A DNA stretch of 64,000 nt from Girardinichthys multiradiatus. Its lineage: Eukaryota; Chordata; Actinopteri; Cyprinodontiformes; Goodeidae. Positions 24,000 to 38,500 of the stretch are shown here, piece after piece. The position numbers and the translations under genes were made by a program. Location: positions 20,792,820-20,856,819 of the forward strand of contig NC_061798.1 in the NCBI RefSeq assembly GCF_021462225.1. Direction: 5' to 3'. Below the pieces are notes generated by a model, which saw only the letters and a program-made list of their open reading frames with translations, was not told the origin of the DNA and searched no databases. How positions within the stretch are numbered: the first letter of the stretch is position 1; each line of letters opens with the position of its first letter.

Positions 24000-26530
24000 G
24001 TCATAATACCATAAAATGTATGGAAAATGCTCATTTGTTTATTTTATAGAATACAGTTTCTATAAATCTCAATTTATTTTTTTTGATAAGTCCTGTTCAT
24101 TTTCCAGTGCATGATCAAATGTTGTAGATGTTTAAAAAAAAAAAAAAAGAATTTACATCTTAATACTTATGGTTGTTATAATGAAACCCCAGAGCAAACA
24201 GCTATTTTTCAATGATTTATTTATTTCCAGCAATAGAATGTAAAATGTCTTCGGCAGGGACCAGGAACAATCTCCAAGCAGCCACTAGGGGAAGAGAATA
24301 CTGTTAGAGTGGTTGATAGTAAATGTTTCTTTAAGAGGGGTTGAGTTTACTATTAAAATGAGCGAGATGAACATCTCAGGAAGGCACGTTAATCCACAGA
24401 ACTGAGTTTGACAGATCCTGAGTGTATTGATGAAGAAGGTTATTTTCATTTACTTCCAGGAGGAGTCCAGGGAGCTGCAGAGCGAGCGAGGGTGGACAGG
24501 CAGTTGAACGGCGGGTAGATTGCCGTACAGGTAAGCTTACTCCTGGAAGGTGAGAGCGTCCGGGGAGAAGTTTTGATGCTTGGTAGCAGAGTATGATCCA
24601 AACAATATCTGAGCCAGAGTTCTCTGTGGAAAAGGGGAAGAAAACAAGGAGTCAGTCAAGAATCAGAGAACTAAAAGCAAGAGAGAGTGAACCTGATAAC
24701 TGCTCATGTGAGCAAACAATCTGGCGTCTGTCTCCGGCTTCCCTTTTGAAGGCCTTCCTGATGTGCCTAATGAGCCGCAGCTGAGGAGGATGCACCTGCC
24801 AGTCACACCGTGCAACAGAATGGGAAGGAGCAACACCCAGACAGGCTGCACACAGTTCTGTGGATATGGCATTAATTTAGAGTAGATTAGGAATCTATGA
24901 CATCAAAATAAAGTGCCCATTATTTTTTGTAAAATGCTGGACATGCAAATAAAACAATTATGGATTCAATTATTACCCTTTTTTGTGTGTGTCTTTTCTA
25001 AGTGCCAGGCAGGGTAGTTATATTTTCACATAGGGCCAAGCTTTTTCTCTTAATAGAGTAATCATTGAAGAACTACTTTGTTCTGAGAATAAAACTTGTT
25101 GATCTGAAACATTTCTGTGTGACAAAAGGAGCAAAAACAGAAGAAGTCTGTAAGGAAGCAGTTATTTTTTAACCATATAATTCACAGTTTTAAAATGCTT
25201 CTGCTCAAAGCAAATATAACCACAATGTCAACACACATGACATTACAGATCCTGATAATTAGCTCGCCTTGGGCTCAGAGAGCTACAGTAGACATACTGT
25301 AGGACTTCAGGCTTTTCATGCTTTACCAACATTAAAATGAAAATAAAGAGGGTGTGAAAAGTAGCTCTCGGGTTTGGCCACAAGATGGAGTTATGACTCC
25401 TTAAATTCAAACAAGTCAGTGACAGTGAGTACTGACAGAAATCATATCAAATGCATAATCTGCTCTTTGTTTCCTTCATTAGGATCTGGTATCGTAGAGG
25501 CTTCACCTCCTGGCTCAGTGGATACAGAAGATCAGTGGTTTCACTCTGACTCCTCTGAACCGTCTAAGCTGCTCCCGCCGCTTTGCTGGATGTGAGGTCT
25601 TTGTTGCTCCACCTTGTTCACAATGAGTTCCTGTTCCTTTAAGGGATCTCTCCAGCATTCACTGTAGTCACGCTGAGTAGGATCCATATTCAGAGAAAGT
25701 CCAGTGGTGGAGTTGGGAAATACCAGAGCAGCTCTCCTCTCCTCTGGGTGCTGAGCAACAAGAAGGTAAGATAGCTTCATCATTATCCAAATCTAAAAGA
25801 TTGTTAAGTCAGAAGATAACTGTATTAAAGAAGTGGCTCTTAGCAGTAACTGCAACATGTGGACACGCATTTCTCAATTTCATTTTGAGCTTCTGAGAAC
25901 TTTCAGATAAAAACTGAAACTTGTACAGGTATTTTTTTCTTCTTTACCATTAGGACTCATAGAAGCTTTGAAATTTTAACTGGCCTTCTTAATTCTTTTG
26001 AAAACCGAGGAGGTGTTTCTGTAGCATCTTTAATTAGAGATACACATTAGGATTGATGTTCACTTTCAAACTATGCCCACAAGTGTAAGAGTGTTTGGCT
26101 GCTGGAGTGGAAAGCTCTTTTACATTCGCTCCTGTGTACAAACCCAGCAGGAAATACGTGTGCAGAGAGAATATCATGTCTTTCTCATAAGGCTAAATGT
26201 AGATACAGGGTCGAGCAATCAACCGTGGGCTTTCACCTACTTTTATTTTTGTGAGCTTCTTATTTATGCTGTCCAACCAACAGGAACAGTCAAAGACTGT
26301 TGATTCTATTTCTTCACAGGCTTCATTAAAATAGACAGAGCATCTTTTATTAGGGTTATGAACTGTTATATTAATCCTATATCATAGCAACAGGATGAAT
26401 GTGAGGAACATATTTGCCCTTTCACATTATCACCGCTTTGTGAACTCCCTCTCTCTAACCTGGTTCAAAAATTGCCTAGAACAGGAACCCAACTGAACTT
26501 CTAAAGACCTTCAAATATCAGCATCTTGCC
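24000..26530 (+). other. ikzf3 upstream region with possible non-coding exons
   Basis: No coding exon seen. Two stretches have exon-like borders: 24462-24530 ends at CAG|GTAAGC, and 25482-25765 lies between ATTAG and AAG|GTAAGA. A third candidate border is the AG at 26484 just upstream of the start codon. These could be 5' untranslated exons of ikzf3, or repeats with chance splice motifs. The stretch 24460-24860 looks like an unclassified repeat. Confidence 0.25.
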
Positions 26531-26582
26531 ATGAACACAAACAAGCATCCTGAATTCACATCTCCAGAGGAAGACGAGATGG
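26531..26582 (+). CDS. ikzf3: ikzf3 coding exon 1 (start codon)
   Basis: ATG followed by 16 codons ([17 protein letters not shown]) and a GGTGAGT donor, phase 1. The acidic N-terminus and phase suit the Ikaros family, and the next exon joins in frame. No alternative in-frame start lies between here and the zinc fingers with comparable context. Confidence 0.65.
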
Positions 26583-29500
26583 GTGAGTATCTCATTCCTT
26601 GTCTTGAATTTGAAAGTGAATGTGATCAGTCTGCGCTCAATGCTTCAGAGAAACTGCCGTCCGGCCTGAAACGCCACTTCGAAAAGATTGAGGCGTAAAT
26701 TTGGGATTTTTGCAAGCTGCAGATATGATAGATGAGTTTGTATAAATGGAAGCGCACAAGAAACATTTCCTTCATGTTAACTTCTAATAGGGAATATTTG
26801 AATATTCCTTTCCCGTTGCAAAAAAAAACTAAACTCTTTTATTGTTTTATTTTTAATTTGCCAGAAACTGGAGCTTGTAATGATATTGCAGAGGTGAAGA
26901 CACAGGAGGAGGAAGAGCAGAAAGAGGACAGCTCTGTCACTGTGAATGGAATGCACTTGGATGCTGTCATGGATGCACGTATGTGCAAACACACACACGT
27001 ATGCACAGAATATTTCCACACATAGGAAAATTCAGGGCACTTTGCTTTTTAAGGAGCATGCTTGCACCCAGAAAAATGCAACTGCAAATCCAAGAGAGCT
27101 AATGGAAACACTGTATTTTCTTTTCTTTGTGGAAATTGTGCATTAGTGGGTATACTTATTTATTTTTGTTAACCTTCATTTATATAGCTTGGAGAGTGAA
27201 AATCTCTTTTTCAATAGTGTCATGGGCAAGATAGATTCCAAGACTGTTCTGCATGTAGATATCCCACAGACAAAACATAATAGTTGATTTCAGATAAAGA
27301 ACCAAAACCTCACAATTTTAACAAACAGACATTGCTGGTTAAAGAGGCCTCATTCTTATCATTTACAAGCCAACATATCGGCCTCCTGCAGTACTTTATT
27401 CATGGAGCGCTCATTCAAGCACAATGAACGTTTGTTGTATGCGTACGGACTTTGGGGATGAATCTTTAAATCGATCACTAGGATGGAAAGAAGATCAGTT
27501 GGAAAGGTTATTAGATGTGTAATTAATACTATATTTGGTTAAATATAATAAACTAACATGAAAAACAAGGATATCTGGAGGAGAACATATAATCAGGTCC
27601 TACTCTTTAGTATTTTCAATCCTTATCCTCAATCGTGTTTAAAGATTTCACAAATTCCCATAAAATATAGAAACAAACTTCAATTCCATTAATTTCATTT
27701 ATTAAATTTGTGTGGATTAGTGACCTGTAACTTGTTTCCACCTTATTTTAAAAAAATTGTGGAATTTGCCAGAAGGTGTCAGAATCTCTTACTTTAAGCA
27801 AGTAACCAATCGTAACAGTTTGTTCCAACTCCAAAAGGGTTTTAACTTCTGGCCTCAATGTTGAGAGAGAACATTATGTGCAGGCAGCGCTCCCTTCTTA
27901 TTTCTGGTTGGCAGCAACTGGGTGTACTTCCTAAACCCTCGCTCTGCGATCTGCTGCATGGCCTTGCGGTTCACTGTTCTGAGAGACCCTGGACTCTATA
28001 TTGGGTGTCACGGATCTCTGTGCTTGCAAAGTTTCCATAGCACCTCTGAGCGCTCTCCACAATACAAGGCGCTGCTCTTTAGCTCATCATCAGTCACCGC
28101 CAAGACCACAGTGTGGTTTCTGGATGGAACTGAGCAGCTCTCAGGGTTGGTTCACGCTTAGCAAGAGGCTAGGTGAGAGGTCCTGCAAGACAGGCCTCAG
28201 GACTCTGCATGTTAGCTGCTGTGGTGCGGATAATTTTGCATGCAGTGGTCTGACTCCTCCAAGCTCACTCTCCTTCAAGTTTGCACATTTTGTCACATTA
28301 CAACTACAAACTTTAATGTATTTTATAAGATATTTTCTGTAATAGACCGACACAAAGTAGTGCATATTTGTGAAGTGGAAGAAAAATGAAACGTGACTTT
28401 GAATTTTTTCCTATAAGTAGAAATCTGAAAGTGTGTCATGCCTTTGTGTTCAGCCCTATTTACTCTGATACCTCTGAATATACCTCAGTGCAATTAAATG
28501 CATAACTCTTCACCCAAACTAAGCAGCCGGGCAAGGAGATCATAAATGAAATAACAGTCAAGAGGCACATGGTAACTCTGGAGGAGCTGCAGAAATCCAC
28601 AGCTCAAGTGAACGTTTTTCACTACATGCAAAATGTAGTCAAACATTTTAACTGCACATCACTCTGAACATATGATCCCCACCATATATTATGGTTTGGG
28701 CAGCATCATGCTGTGGGAATGGTTTTGTTAAGCAGTGACAGGGATGCCTGTCAGAGTTGATGTTAAGATGGATGGAGCTGAGTACAGGGCAGTCCTGGAA
28801 GAAAGCCTGTCATAGGCTGCAGAAGTCTTGAGACTGGGGTTTCCCCTTTCAGCAGGACAATGACACACAGCAAGAGCTGCAGTGGTATGGTATAGGTCAT
28901 TAGTGTGTTGCAATGGCCCAGTCAAAGTCCAGACTTAAGTCCTACTTAGAATCTGAGGCAAGACTTGAAATTTTTGTCTCACAGATGCTTTCCATCCAAT
29001 CTGACTGAGCTTGAGCTATTTTGCAAAGAAAAATGAACAAAGTCAGTAGATGTGCAGTGCTGATATGGACATACCCACAAAGACTTGAAACTTGACGGTG
29101 GCTCTACAAGCTATTGACTCGGGGGTGGGGGGGCTGAATTGAAACACGTATTCAGAGTTTTAGTTGTAAAAAAAATGAAAACCATGTATTATTTCCTTCC
29201 ACTTCACAATTATACACTACTTTGTGTAAGGCTGTCACAAAACCAGTAAAATCACATACATTCACGTTCCTAGTTCAAACATGGGAAAATGTGGGGGAAA
29301 AAAACTGTATGCTGACATCTTGCGGCTATAAAAAGGGTCCATAAAGAATAAAGTAGATCATGCTATTACTGGTGAGTCTGTGGAAGTGACCGCTGATTAA
29401 GACACTGACTCCTTAAGCAGAGGAAACTGATGCTGTCTGTCTGAGGCACCCGCTGTGCTTTTCTCCTGTCCTGGTTCTACTTTGTCTGCATTAAGAGGAA

Positions 29501-32500
29501 ACACATTCCTCTTATCTCAGGCGCACATCTCCTGAATCTCTTTGAGACACTATGTGTCAGCACAAATTAAGCTACTCACACTTTGGGGATGTGCCTGTGC
29601 TAATATTGAGCTTTAAATATAAAAGTAGAAGTGAAGACAAGAGACACATTCTGGCTCAAAGTTAAGTCCTGTCTAGCTTTTTTAGCTCCTTATTTGGAAG
29701 CGAGAAATGTTCTACAAAGTTGCTCTCAGCTGGTTAAGTTTAAGTAACTGCATGTATGATTAAAAGGTCTCTAAATGTTTGCTTAGCTTCTTGATTACTT
29801 CCATGTTTTGTCTAGGTGTGATAAAGACTGAGGCCGAGGAGACAGACGATAATGGGCCAGCAGGGATTGTGCCCAAAGAGGAAGCAGAGGGGGACAGTGA
29901 GGATGGGATGGAGGAAGGGATCGACGAGGAGAGGACGGAGGAGGACAACGACGAGCACAGAGACGAGGACTGCCTGAATGAGCCGCAGGACCTGTCGCTG
30001 GTGGACTACTCGCGTTACGAACCGGCATCCCTGCAGGAAGGCCAGGTGACAGCCGAGTCCGACGAGGTCTCAGACGGGGGCTACGCACCTGGTTCCACAG
30101 GGCCCCGCATCCCGACACAAGGAAAACTCAGTTGCGACATCTGCGGCCTGTCCTGCATCAGCATTAACGTGCTGCTGGTGCACAAGCGCAGCCACACTGG
30201 TAAGCACGAAAACAATAAGCCATAAAAAAAACATCTGACCTGAAACACAAACAGCTGCACGATCATCTGATAGCAACGGAATCAGCTCTTATTGATGGGG
30301 TCAGTGTTTGTTCTGCATGCATGTGGCACATCACTGCAACCTAATCGGCCGGCGGGATCTGGTTGTGAAATATCTTCAATAGTTGTTCAGTAACAAGTAC
30401 AGAGCAGTTAAATGTTTGATTTGATGGCATTAACAGATAAGTATTCAGATGAGCATGCAAAGATCACAGATGCAGGACACTTAACATCTTTTTCTCACTA
30501 AGATGCACAAACTCTTCATGTGAGGGGAGTGAATAATAAACTCCATAAAAAGATCCTAATCAGATCAGCCCGGGTCCCATCGTGGCCCTGACAGTATAGC
30601 ACCCATTTGCTGAAATTCAACACCTTTAAACCTACTCTACAAGCCTGTTCTTGTTAGTTTCTTATTCCCTTTATGGGTTTTGCGAGCTGAACCAGACTTT
30701 AGCAAAGGTTTACCTGAACATTATCTCAGGGTCCCCCAAAGATTTTGGAGGTTACCAAATTTTGTGCACATTTTATACATTTTTCAAATGAAACTCATGC
30801 AAGGTGTTTTTACACCAGCCAATATTTGCATATGGGCATTATGGGATAAATGTATCTCTTGGGTTTGATGCAGGAACACCCCGGCTAAAGAGTGGGAACC
30901 ATATGGGCCCCACATTGGTAGCAATTCGAACTGAATTTCTTAACACCAATCTGTGACCCCAAGATCCACATATGGCTTTGCTGGTATTTGCTGATGTTAT
31001 TTGTAGTAAATCCAAATGGATTACAGGAAACCCATTGTGAGTCCAGGGCTATTTAGTACTAGAAATGGGGAATTATTGTTTTGTTTATGAATACCTAAAA
31101 GAAAATATTGTGATGGCAACATAAACTCTAACTAATGATGTTTTGAACCCCAAAACTTCACAGTATGGCCAGTATTGTTACTTTTACCGTTTGAACTGTG
31201 TTTTCCTCTGTTGGCTTCATGAGAGCATCGGTGTATTTGAAATTCTGATTAAATGCAGTTATTATGAGCTATTAACGGATGCACCAATGAATTAAGTGAT
31301 GGACTGAAGTAGCCTAGTTAATAGTGGTCATGTTTCATCGTGGGAGCAATATTTGTGTTTATGGGGCTCTAAATGGATGCAGTAACCCTGGCAAAAAGTC
31401 CGAAAACACTTTTATCATTCAGGGTTCCTACAAAGTCGTGAACAGTTTGGAAAATTATGGAATCTGCCTTTATCATTTTCCAGATCTGGATAAAGAACAG
31501 AGTATGGAAAAATGATTGAGTTTCCAGACATTATTACTGATTCCATTTTTAAAAGATAAAAATCTTTGTTGACTTATATTTAAATGACGCAGATTATTGA
31601 TTTGGCACATCATAACTTGACTTTAACGTATTAGCAGTCAGTACTTGGTTTTTGAGTTTCTGGTTGATAACCAATACTCAAATGCACTCTCATTTCGCAG
31701 CTTTTGGACCACTAGCCTTCTTTAAATCAGGGTTTCAAACTGGACCTGTGGTTCTTCAACCGAGTTTAATCTATGGTGGTTCAGATGTCAATCAAAGCAT
31801 TAAAGCAGTTGTTTTTATTTTATTTTTGAAGATTTTGTGGATCTAGTGGCTTTCATTCACAGTATTCAGACAGAAAACGGGCAAGGTTGGTATTGGAACG
31901 CCTCTGCATATGAGGCACCCTCTCATACAATGCACCCCCATGAAACATTTATTTTAAACAATTTTATAAACAGAATAAAGGTATTAAAGATTACACATTG
32001 TGCTTTGAAGAATCTAAATCATGGAACAGCTTTGTGTTGTTTCTTGATGTGTGTAACATACAGATAATAGGTCCTAACTACTGTACGAGAATTTTCATTG
32101 TAAACCTATTGTCGCATCAACCTTTATCACTTTAGCAATAAATGCCACATCACCGGTCCCTATATTGAGCCTGAGTAAAATCTATATGGGCCCACATACA
32201 CGTCGAATGGGTTAGGCCAGTACAGTTAGGCCAAAATGATTCATATCCCTGGCAGAATATAAAATTATTTCTTTTTCAGGCAAGAAGTTTGTGTCTGATT
32301 GTAAATGAAAGACATTTATCAAAAAAATCAAAAGACCATATACAAGGGGTATCATATTCGAAAAGAGTAATTTCTTTACATTTGAACAAAAAATGGCATG
32401 TCTAAAATTATGTACACCCTTCTCAAATATCAGTGGAAAAATCTTTGTTGGCATTACACTTTTTAAACTTTTGTTTTAAATGCTGACCAGCTTTTTGCAT

Positions 32501-35500
32501 GTTTCTACTGGTATTTTGACTATTTATATTTGATAATAAGCTTGTTTGGTCAAAGGTCTTTGAGGTTGGAAGCCATTCTTGCTATTACCCTAATCTTTAG
32601 CTAGCTTCACAGATTCCAGTCCTGACCCTGGCTGGGCCACTGCTAAACTTTAATATTACCTCCAGTCTAAAGAAACATGTTGGTGAAATTTGAAAGATTA
32701 TGTTAAATCTATATTTGGGCCTAACTGTATTGCTCCCTTGTTTTCGGTGCATTTCGGTGAACGTATTGCGATGCCACATACAGAACATGGGTTAATGTGG
32801 TGTTTTGGGTCCTTTTTTCTGTACTGTTGAAGACATTTTTTGCACGTGATGTGGTAACTTTGTAGAAATGAAAAATATAAAGATAATTTTTTTTTAAACT
32901 TGAAGATAATTCATACCTAACTATAAATTTATATTAATTTACATCCAAACTGGCTCTAGCCCTCGGGCCCACATCCCCCTAATCCCATCCCTGTTTACTG
33001 GACCGGTGGGAAAGATGTGAAGTGTTCGGCTGAGGATGTTTTCAACATCTTGTGCACAACTCGTTCGGTGGTCTGAGTCGTGAGAACGTCGTCTCTAGGC
33101 AAAAGTGGATGTTTCTTTGTTCCCCTTTCAAAAAATGGTGAAGGATTAGGTTTTGCAATTCAATGTAATAATGGGAAACTACATAGTAATTGCAACAAAA
33201 ACAAAAATGCTGTTCTATGTTTTGTTTTTTTATCATATCTTTTATAATGCTGTGACCAAGTCCTCAATAAAAGTAGTATAAATGTCAGGAAATTCTAGTG
33301 CAATTAAACTGTGTGGCTTTCTTTTTTTCCTCCTCTGTGTGTTATTTTTTTTTTTTCTCTCAGGTGAGAGGCCATTCCACTGCACTCAGTGTGGGGCCTC
33401 CTTCACCCAGAAGGGAAACCTGCTTCGCCACATCAAACTGCACTCCGGAGAGAAGCCTTTCAAATGCCCGATGTGCAGCTACGCCTGCCGACGACGTGAC
33501 GCTCTGAGTGGGCACCTGCGCACTCATTCTGGTAGCTGCCAGCCACATGCATGCTCAATCACTAAACACACACACATAGAGCCAATATGCCCATACACTG
33601 TATACACCTGTGCACGATGCCATGTCAGTTACTCCTTCATGTCTGTTTTTTCACTCCGTTTTGAATCTCGACTCATTGGGGTTTGCGGGAGTGCTCTTGG
33701 CTTTTCCAGTAACAGGCCCGCCATGCATTCTTGCAAACACACACATCACATATGATATCTTTTTCTCAATCACCTCTGGAAACTTACTCATTCACTCTCA
33801 GATCACGTGTTTTACCTGCCTTCAGTGTCAAAAAAAAAAAAAAAATCAAAAAGAAACACATCATCAGTTTTGAGCGAAACTGCACACTTTGTAAAAAGTC
33901 ATACGTGCTGTGCCAGTTCTCATGTTGTTGATGTATTTGGTGATTAACTGAAACTTTTTGCTCGCAGTAGAGAAGCCCTTCAAGTGCAACTACTGCAGTC
34001 GCAGCTACAAGCAGCGGAGCTCCCTTGACGAGCACAGAGAGAGGTGCCATGTGTACATTCAGAGCAAAGGTCCCGCTGAGAGAGGTGAGCAGCCGTCACA
34101 CTCTCAGAAAACATCTCCGAAACTTCACACATGCAGCTGCTGCAGCCATCAAGTCCCGAAAAACATGTTTTTCTTTTTTTTTTTTGTTTGTTTTTTTTTT
34201 GCAGCGGGCGTGCAGTTAAAACGCCTGCAGATCGTGTTTTTATGGCCTCATTAAATTAATGAACTTATAGCTGGTGCCCCATGGTTACAGACTAAATAGG
34301 TTATGGCTGCTGTGGTGTGACGGCTCAGTGCAGCGGAGACCGCTTCTCCTGTCTATATCAGCAAAGGGGAAGCCAAATAGGGCAAACGTTTGAGCCCAGG
34401 CCGCCCCAGCGCAGGAACGCTCGCGTAAGACGTCGGTCCCCACTGCCGATTGTGCCTTATTGTGCCGGCAGGACAGTTGCACGGTTGCAACACACAAGAC
34501 AGCGCACTGTTTCTGTGGTCACCGAATGTCGTAAGTTTTGCTTGATAGTGCTGTAGTGGTGAGGAAGTACATCCTCATCCTGTGGTCTCTCCTGCACTGA
34601 TGAGGTAAAAAAAAAAAAAAACAGGAAGTAAGGTCAGAGGAACGTCTGATCTTACATTTATATTCTGGTCGTCCATAATTGGCTCTTTTGTTTGTTTGTT
34701 TGGTTTTTATTTTATTTTTTGCATTGCAGGGAAAGCAGCATCTCAGTCCTTCTCATGATCGAAAACAGGCCTTCGTTTTCTTTCTTCTTTATTATATTTT
34801 TTGTGTGTGTTTGTTTTTGTGGTCACGCAGAGGACAGCCACACGGCCAGGTCTCACATGGGCTCTGAGCGCGCGTTGCTTCTCGACAGGCTCGCCAGCAA
34901 CGTCGCCAAGCGGAAAAGTTCAATGCCACAGAAGTTCACTGGTAAGAGCAAAGCTCAGTGGCATACCTCAAGCTGCAGAAGGTCTTCCTTTTGTGAAGAA
35001 GCCTTGTTTAACATTCTGCATACTTACGTTTTGCCTTTATTTATGTTTTTTATTTAAAATTACACCTGTTTTCCAACTAGCTTTTGCTGCAAATGCTGCT
35101 ATTGTTTTGACATGTTTACTGTGCCTGCAAAAGTCTGAATGCCCATTGAACTTTTCGGCTTTTTGTCACGTTACAACACGCTTTTATGTAATGGACTGGA
35201 ATTTTATGTGCTAGACCAACACAAATTAGAACATAATTGTATTTTGCTTTGATCTGGGGTAGACCATTGCATTGTAGGTCTGGCTTGTATGTTTAGGTTC
35301 ATTTTGCTGCTCGAGGGTAAGCCTTTGCCTCAGTCCCATGTCTTTTGGAGCCTCTAGCTTTCTTCTCCAGAATTACGCTGTATTTAGCTCCATGAACACT
35401 CCCAACATCTCTGACCAGCTTCCATGTCCCTGCTAAAGAGAGTGCCACCACCACGTTTCAGGGTCAGGATTGTGTGTTCAGAGCGATGTGCATAAAGCGT

Positions 35501-38500
35501 TTTGCCTCTAAGCCAGAAATTCAGTTTTGGTGTCATCTTCTTCTTCCACCTGAGCTGTTAATCTTTGCAACTCCTGCAGAGTATCCAGAGGGCTCTAGGC
35601 CGCTTCTCTGAAAAATCCTCTCCTTGTTTGGTCTATCGATTTAAATGACGCTCTTGTCTTGGCAGGATACAGGTGTGCCATGATTTTTTTAGTCTAATCA
35701 TCTGTTTTAGATAATAAGTTGATCGCTGCTGTATGATGTTCAAAACATGTCAATGCTACGTTTCATTTAACCCTGCTCTAAACTTTTGCACACCTTTATC
35801 CCTGAGTTTTCTGCTGTGATCCTTGGTCTTGATTAGGGTGCCTAATTAACGCTAAAACCACGTTTAACCTTGGAAATGATGTGTTCAGCGTGATGAGGCC
35901 AATAGGTACAATTTTGATCTCATCTGAGATCAAAGTTGGGCACATATTTAGTGTGTCCTCTAGATGGTCTTTAAAATAACCCAGCTTTAAACTTTTTGAC
36001 GCTTTATGACGCTGTTTGTTCACAAACCTCTGAGGCTTTCACAGAAGAACTGGAGTTGTACTGACGTCAAATTACACAGCGGTGGAGTCTATTTACTAAT
36101 AAGGGGAAGGGAATGGTCAGACTGGATTCTGTTTAGGGGTAGTGGATGAAAGGAAGGAGATCACACTTAGTTTTTCTATATAAAAAATATTTGAAAATAA
36201 AGGATCATTTTCATTGTACTCCATAATCATACACTACTTTGTATTGGTCTAACACATAAAATCCCCATTAAATCCATTGAGGTTTGTGGCTGTAACGTGA
36301 CAAAATGTGAATACGTGTATAAAAACAAGACACTATAAGTGTTAAATTGCATCTATTGTCCTACCAGCTTCTTCTGTAAACCCTGCTGTCTTTTTAACTA
36401 GTTTATGTTAAGTTTGCTTGTAGCAATGCTTTTTCAAAGCTTTAAAAATAAAAAATGTCTATTGTAAATTATTTCCATCTGCCTGAGCTTCTTGATTTTC
36501 TGTTTATCTTTGCTGGCTTCTGTCTCTGGTCAGACAAGAACTGAGGCCAGGACACCTGGCTCATTGCCCACACCACAGAGTGGTTCCCACTACCCTAGAT
36601 TCTCTGCCCCGAGTGGTGTCATAGGTGGGTATATGTGACCGTGCATGGTTAATTGAATGAATTCATGTAAAAAAAAAAAAAAAAAAATGAAATATGAACC
36701 TGAAAGTTCTTCGTAGTATTACTCATTGTCTGTGCGTAGAATTGAACTCAGATAATCCACTGAAGTGATGAATGATCAGAAGCTATCAGTTTCAGTAAAC
36801 GGCTGAGTTGGCGCTGCCATTTCCCAAACTTTATGAGCATACGCACAGTTTTTCAATAGTCTCCTCTCACCTCTCTGCTTGAACATGGGTTGTAGATTTG
36901 CAATCACTCCTCTAGCTTCCCGCGAGCGCACACATACACATTGACACACACACAAAACACTCCTACGTCTATCAGCTTGGCAAATGAAGTGAGATCTTTC
37001 AATATGACAACCACAGGGGAAAAGAGAAGTAAGAGAGTCTGCAACCACAGAGAAAGATAGAACAGGCGGGAGGCGAGAAACGTGAGCAGGTGTTTCTCTG
37101 TCAATACTTCTGTAGCAGCTGCACCAAAGGCCTTCGTCTGCGCCGTCTGCTTCCTCTCAGCTCTGTCCTCTCCAGGCTTAGGATGTTTTCTTGCTTTTAG
37201 GCTTTTTTGTCCCATGAATTGCTTGCGTTCCAGGTTTGCCAAAGCGGTGCACATTTTTTGCTCTGTGCATACTGCACACCAAAGAGAGGACCCCTCAGAG
37301 CCCAGTCTGGATCTGTCTTAGCTCTTGCCCATCTGTAAGCAATAAGCGCTCTGACTGCAGTTTGCTGCTGCTTGTCCATGTGCAGTGCCTTACAAAAGTA
37401 TTCATAGCCCTTGTACTTCTTCACATTTTGTCTCTTTGAAACCACAGACTTCAATATATTTTATTGGGAGTTTACGTGATAGACCATCACAAAGTAGAGA
37501 ATAACTGTGAAGTGAAAAGAAAGAGAAACATGGTTTTTAATCATTTATTCAAATAGACTAGACCTATACAGCACCTTTGTAGTCATACTGACCACAAAAA
37601 GCACTTTTACACCAGTCACATTCACACATTCAGACACCAATATGCCAAGTGCCTTGCCCAGGGAGGGCATGGACATGTGAGGAAAGCTGGAATCAAATTC
37701 AGACCTGATTGCAAGACGACTACAGTACTCTTCCACAGGCACCTCAAAAAATGGTCAGTTCTGTGTGGAGCGCAATTGTATTTAGCCACCCTGAGTCAAT
37801 ACTTTGCAGAACCACCTATAAGTGCAACTATAGCAGGTCCTTTGGTGTATATCTCTACCAGCTTTGCACATCTATAGAGACTAACATGTTTGTTTATTCT
37901 TCTTTGTAAAACAGCTCAGAATTTGTCAAATTGGATAGTGTGTCTGAACATTAATTTTCAAGTCTAGCTATAGATCCATAAATTTTTAACTGGATTTTGT
38001 TTCTCTTTATTGTGTTTGTCCCACTGGACCTCCACCCCAGTTTGAACTCTATTGCAGCCTCTAACAGGTTTTCTTCCAGTTTGTTTAGGGTTCAGTGATA
38101 GTTTTGAGTCACATATAGTGTTTTGTATGAAGCCCAAAAGGTTAAAAATTTGGACTCATTTAACCAGAGCACCTTCTTCCACATGTTTGCTGTGTCTCCT
38201 TCAGGGCTTTTGACAAATTACAAACAGGACTGTTTATAGTTTTCCTCAACTGTGGCTTTCATCTTGCCATTTTTCCATAAATGATACATTTGTGGAGTGC
38301 AATAGTTGTTCTGTCAACATGTATCCCCACTTGAGCTGTGGATCTCTGCTGCTCCTGCAGAGGTACTATGGGCTTTTATGCTGCTGCTCTGATTAATGAT
38401 TCCCTTGACAGCGTTGTAAGTTTATGTGGGCTGCCATGTCTTGGTAGGTTTGTAGTTGTGTCATCCTCTTTCCATTTCTGGATGATGGGCTGAGTAGTGC

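Noticed and set aside
25541..25783. 80-codon minus-strand frame
   Set aside because: Reads like protein in places (PTQRDYSECWRDPLKEQE), but no family recognised and no splice partners; left as unassigned.
29795..30276. Minus-strand frames over ikzf3 exon 3
   Set aside because: Antisense shadows of a real exon.
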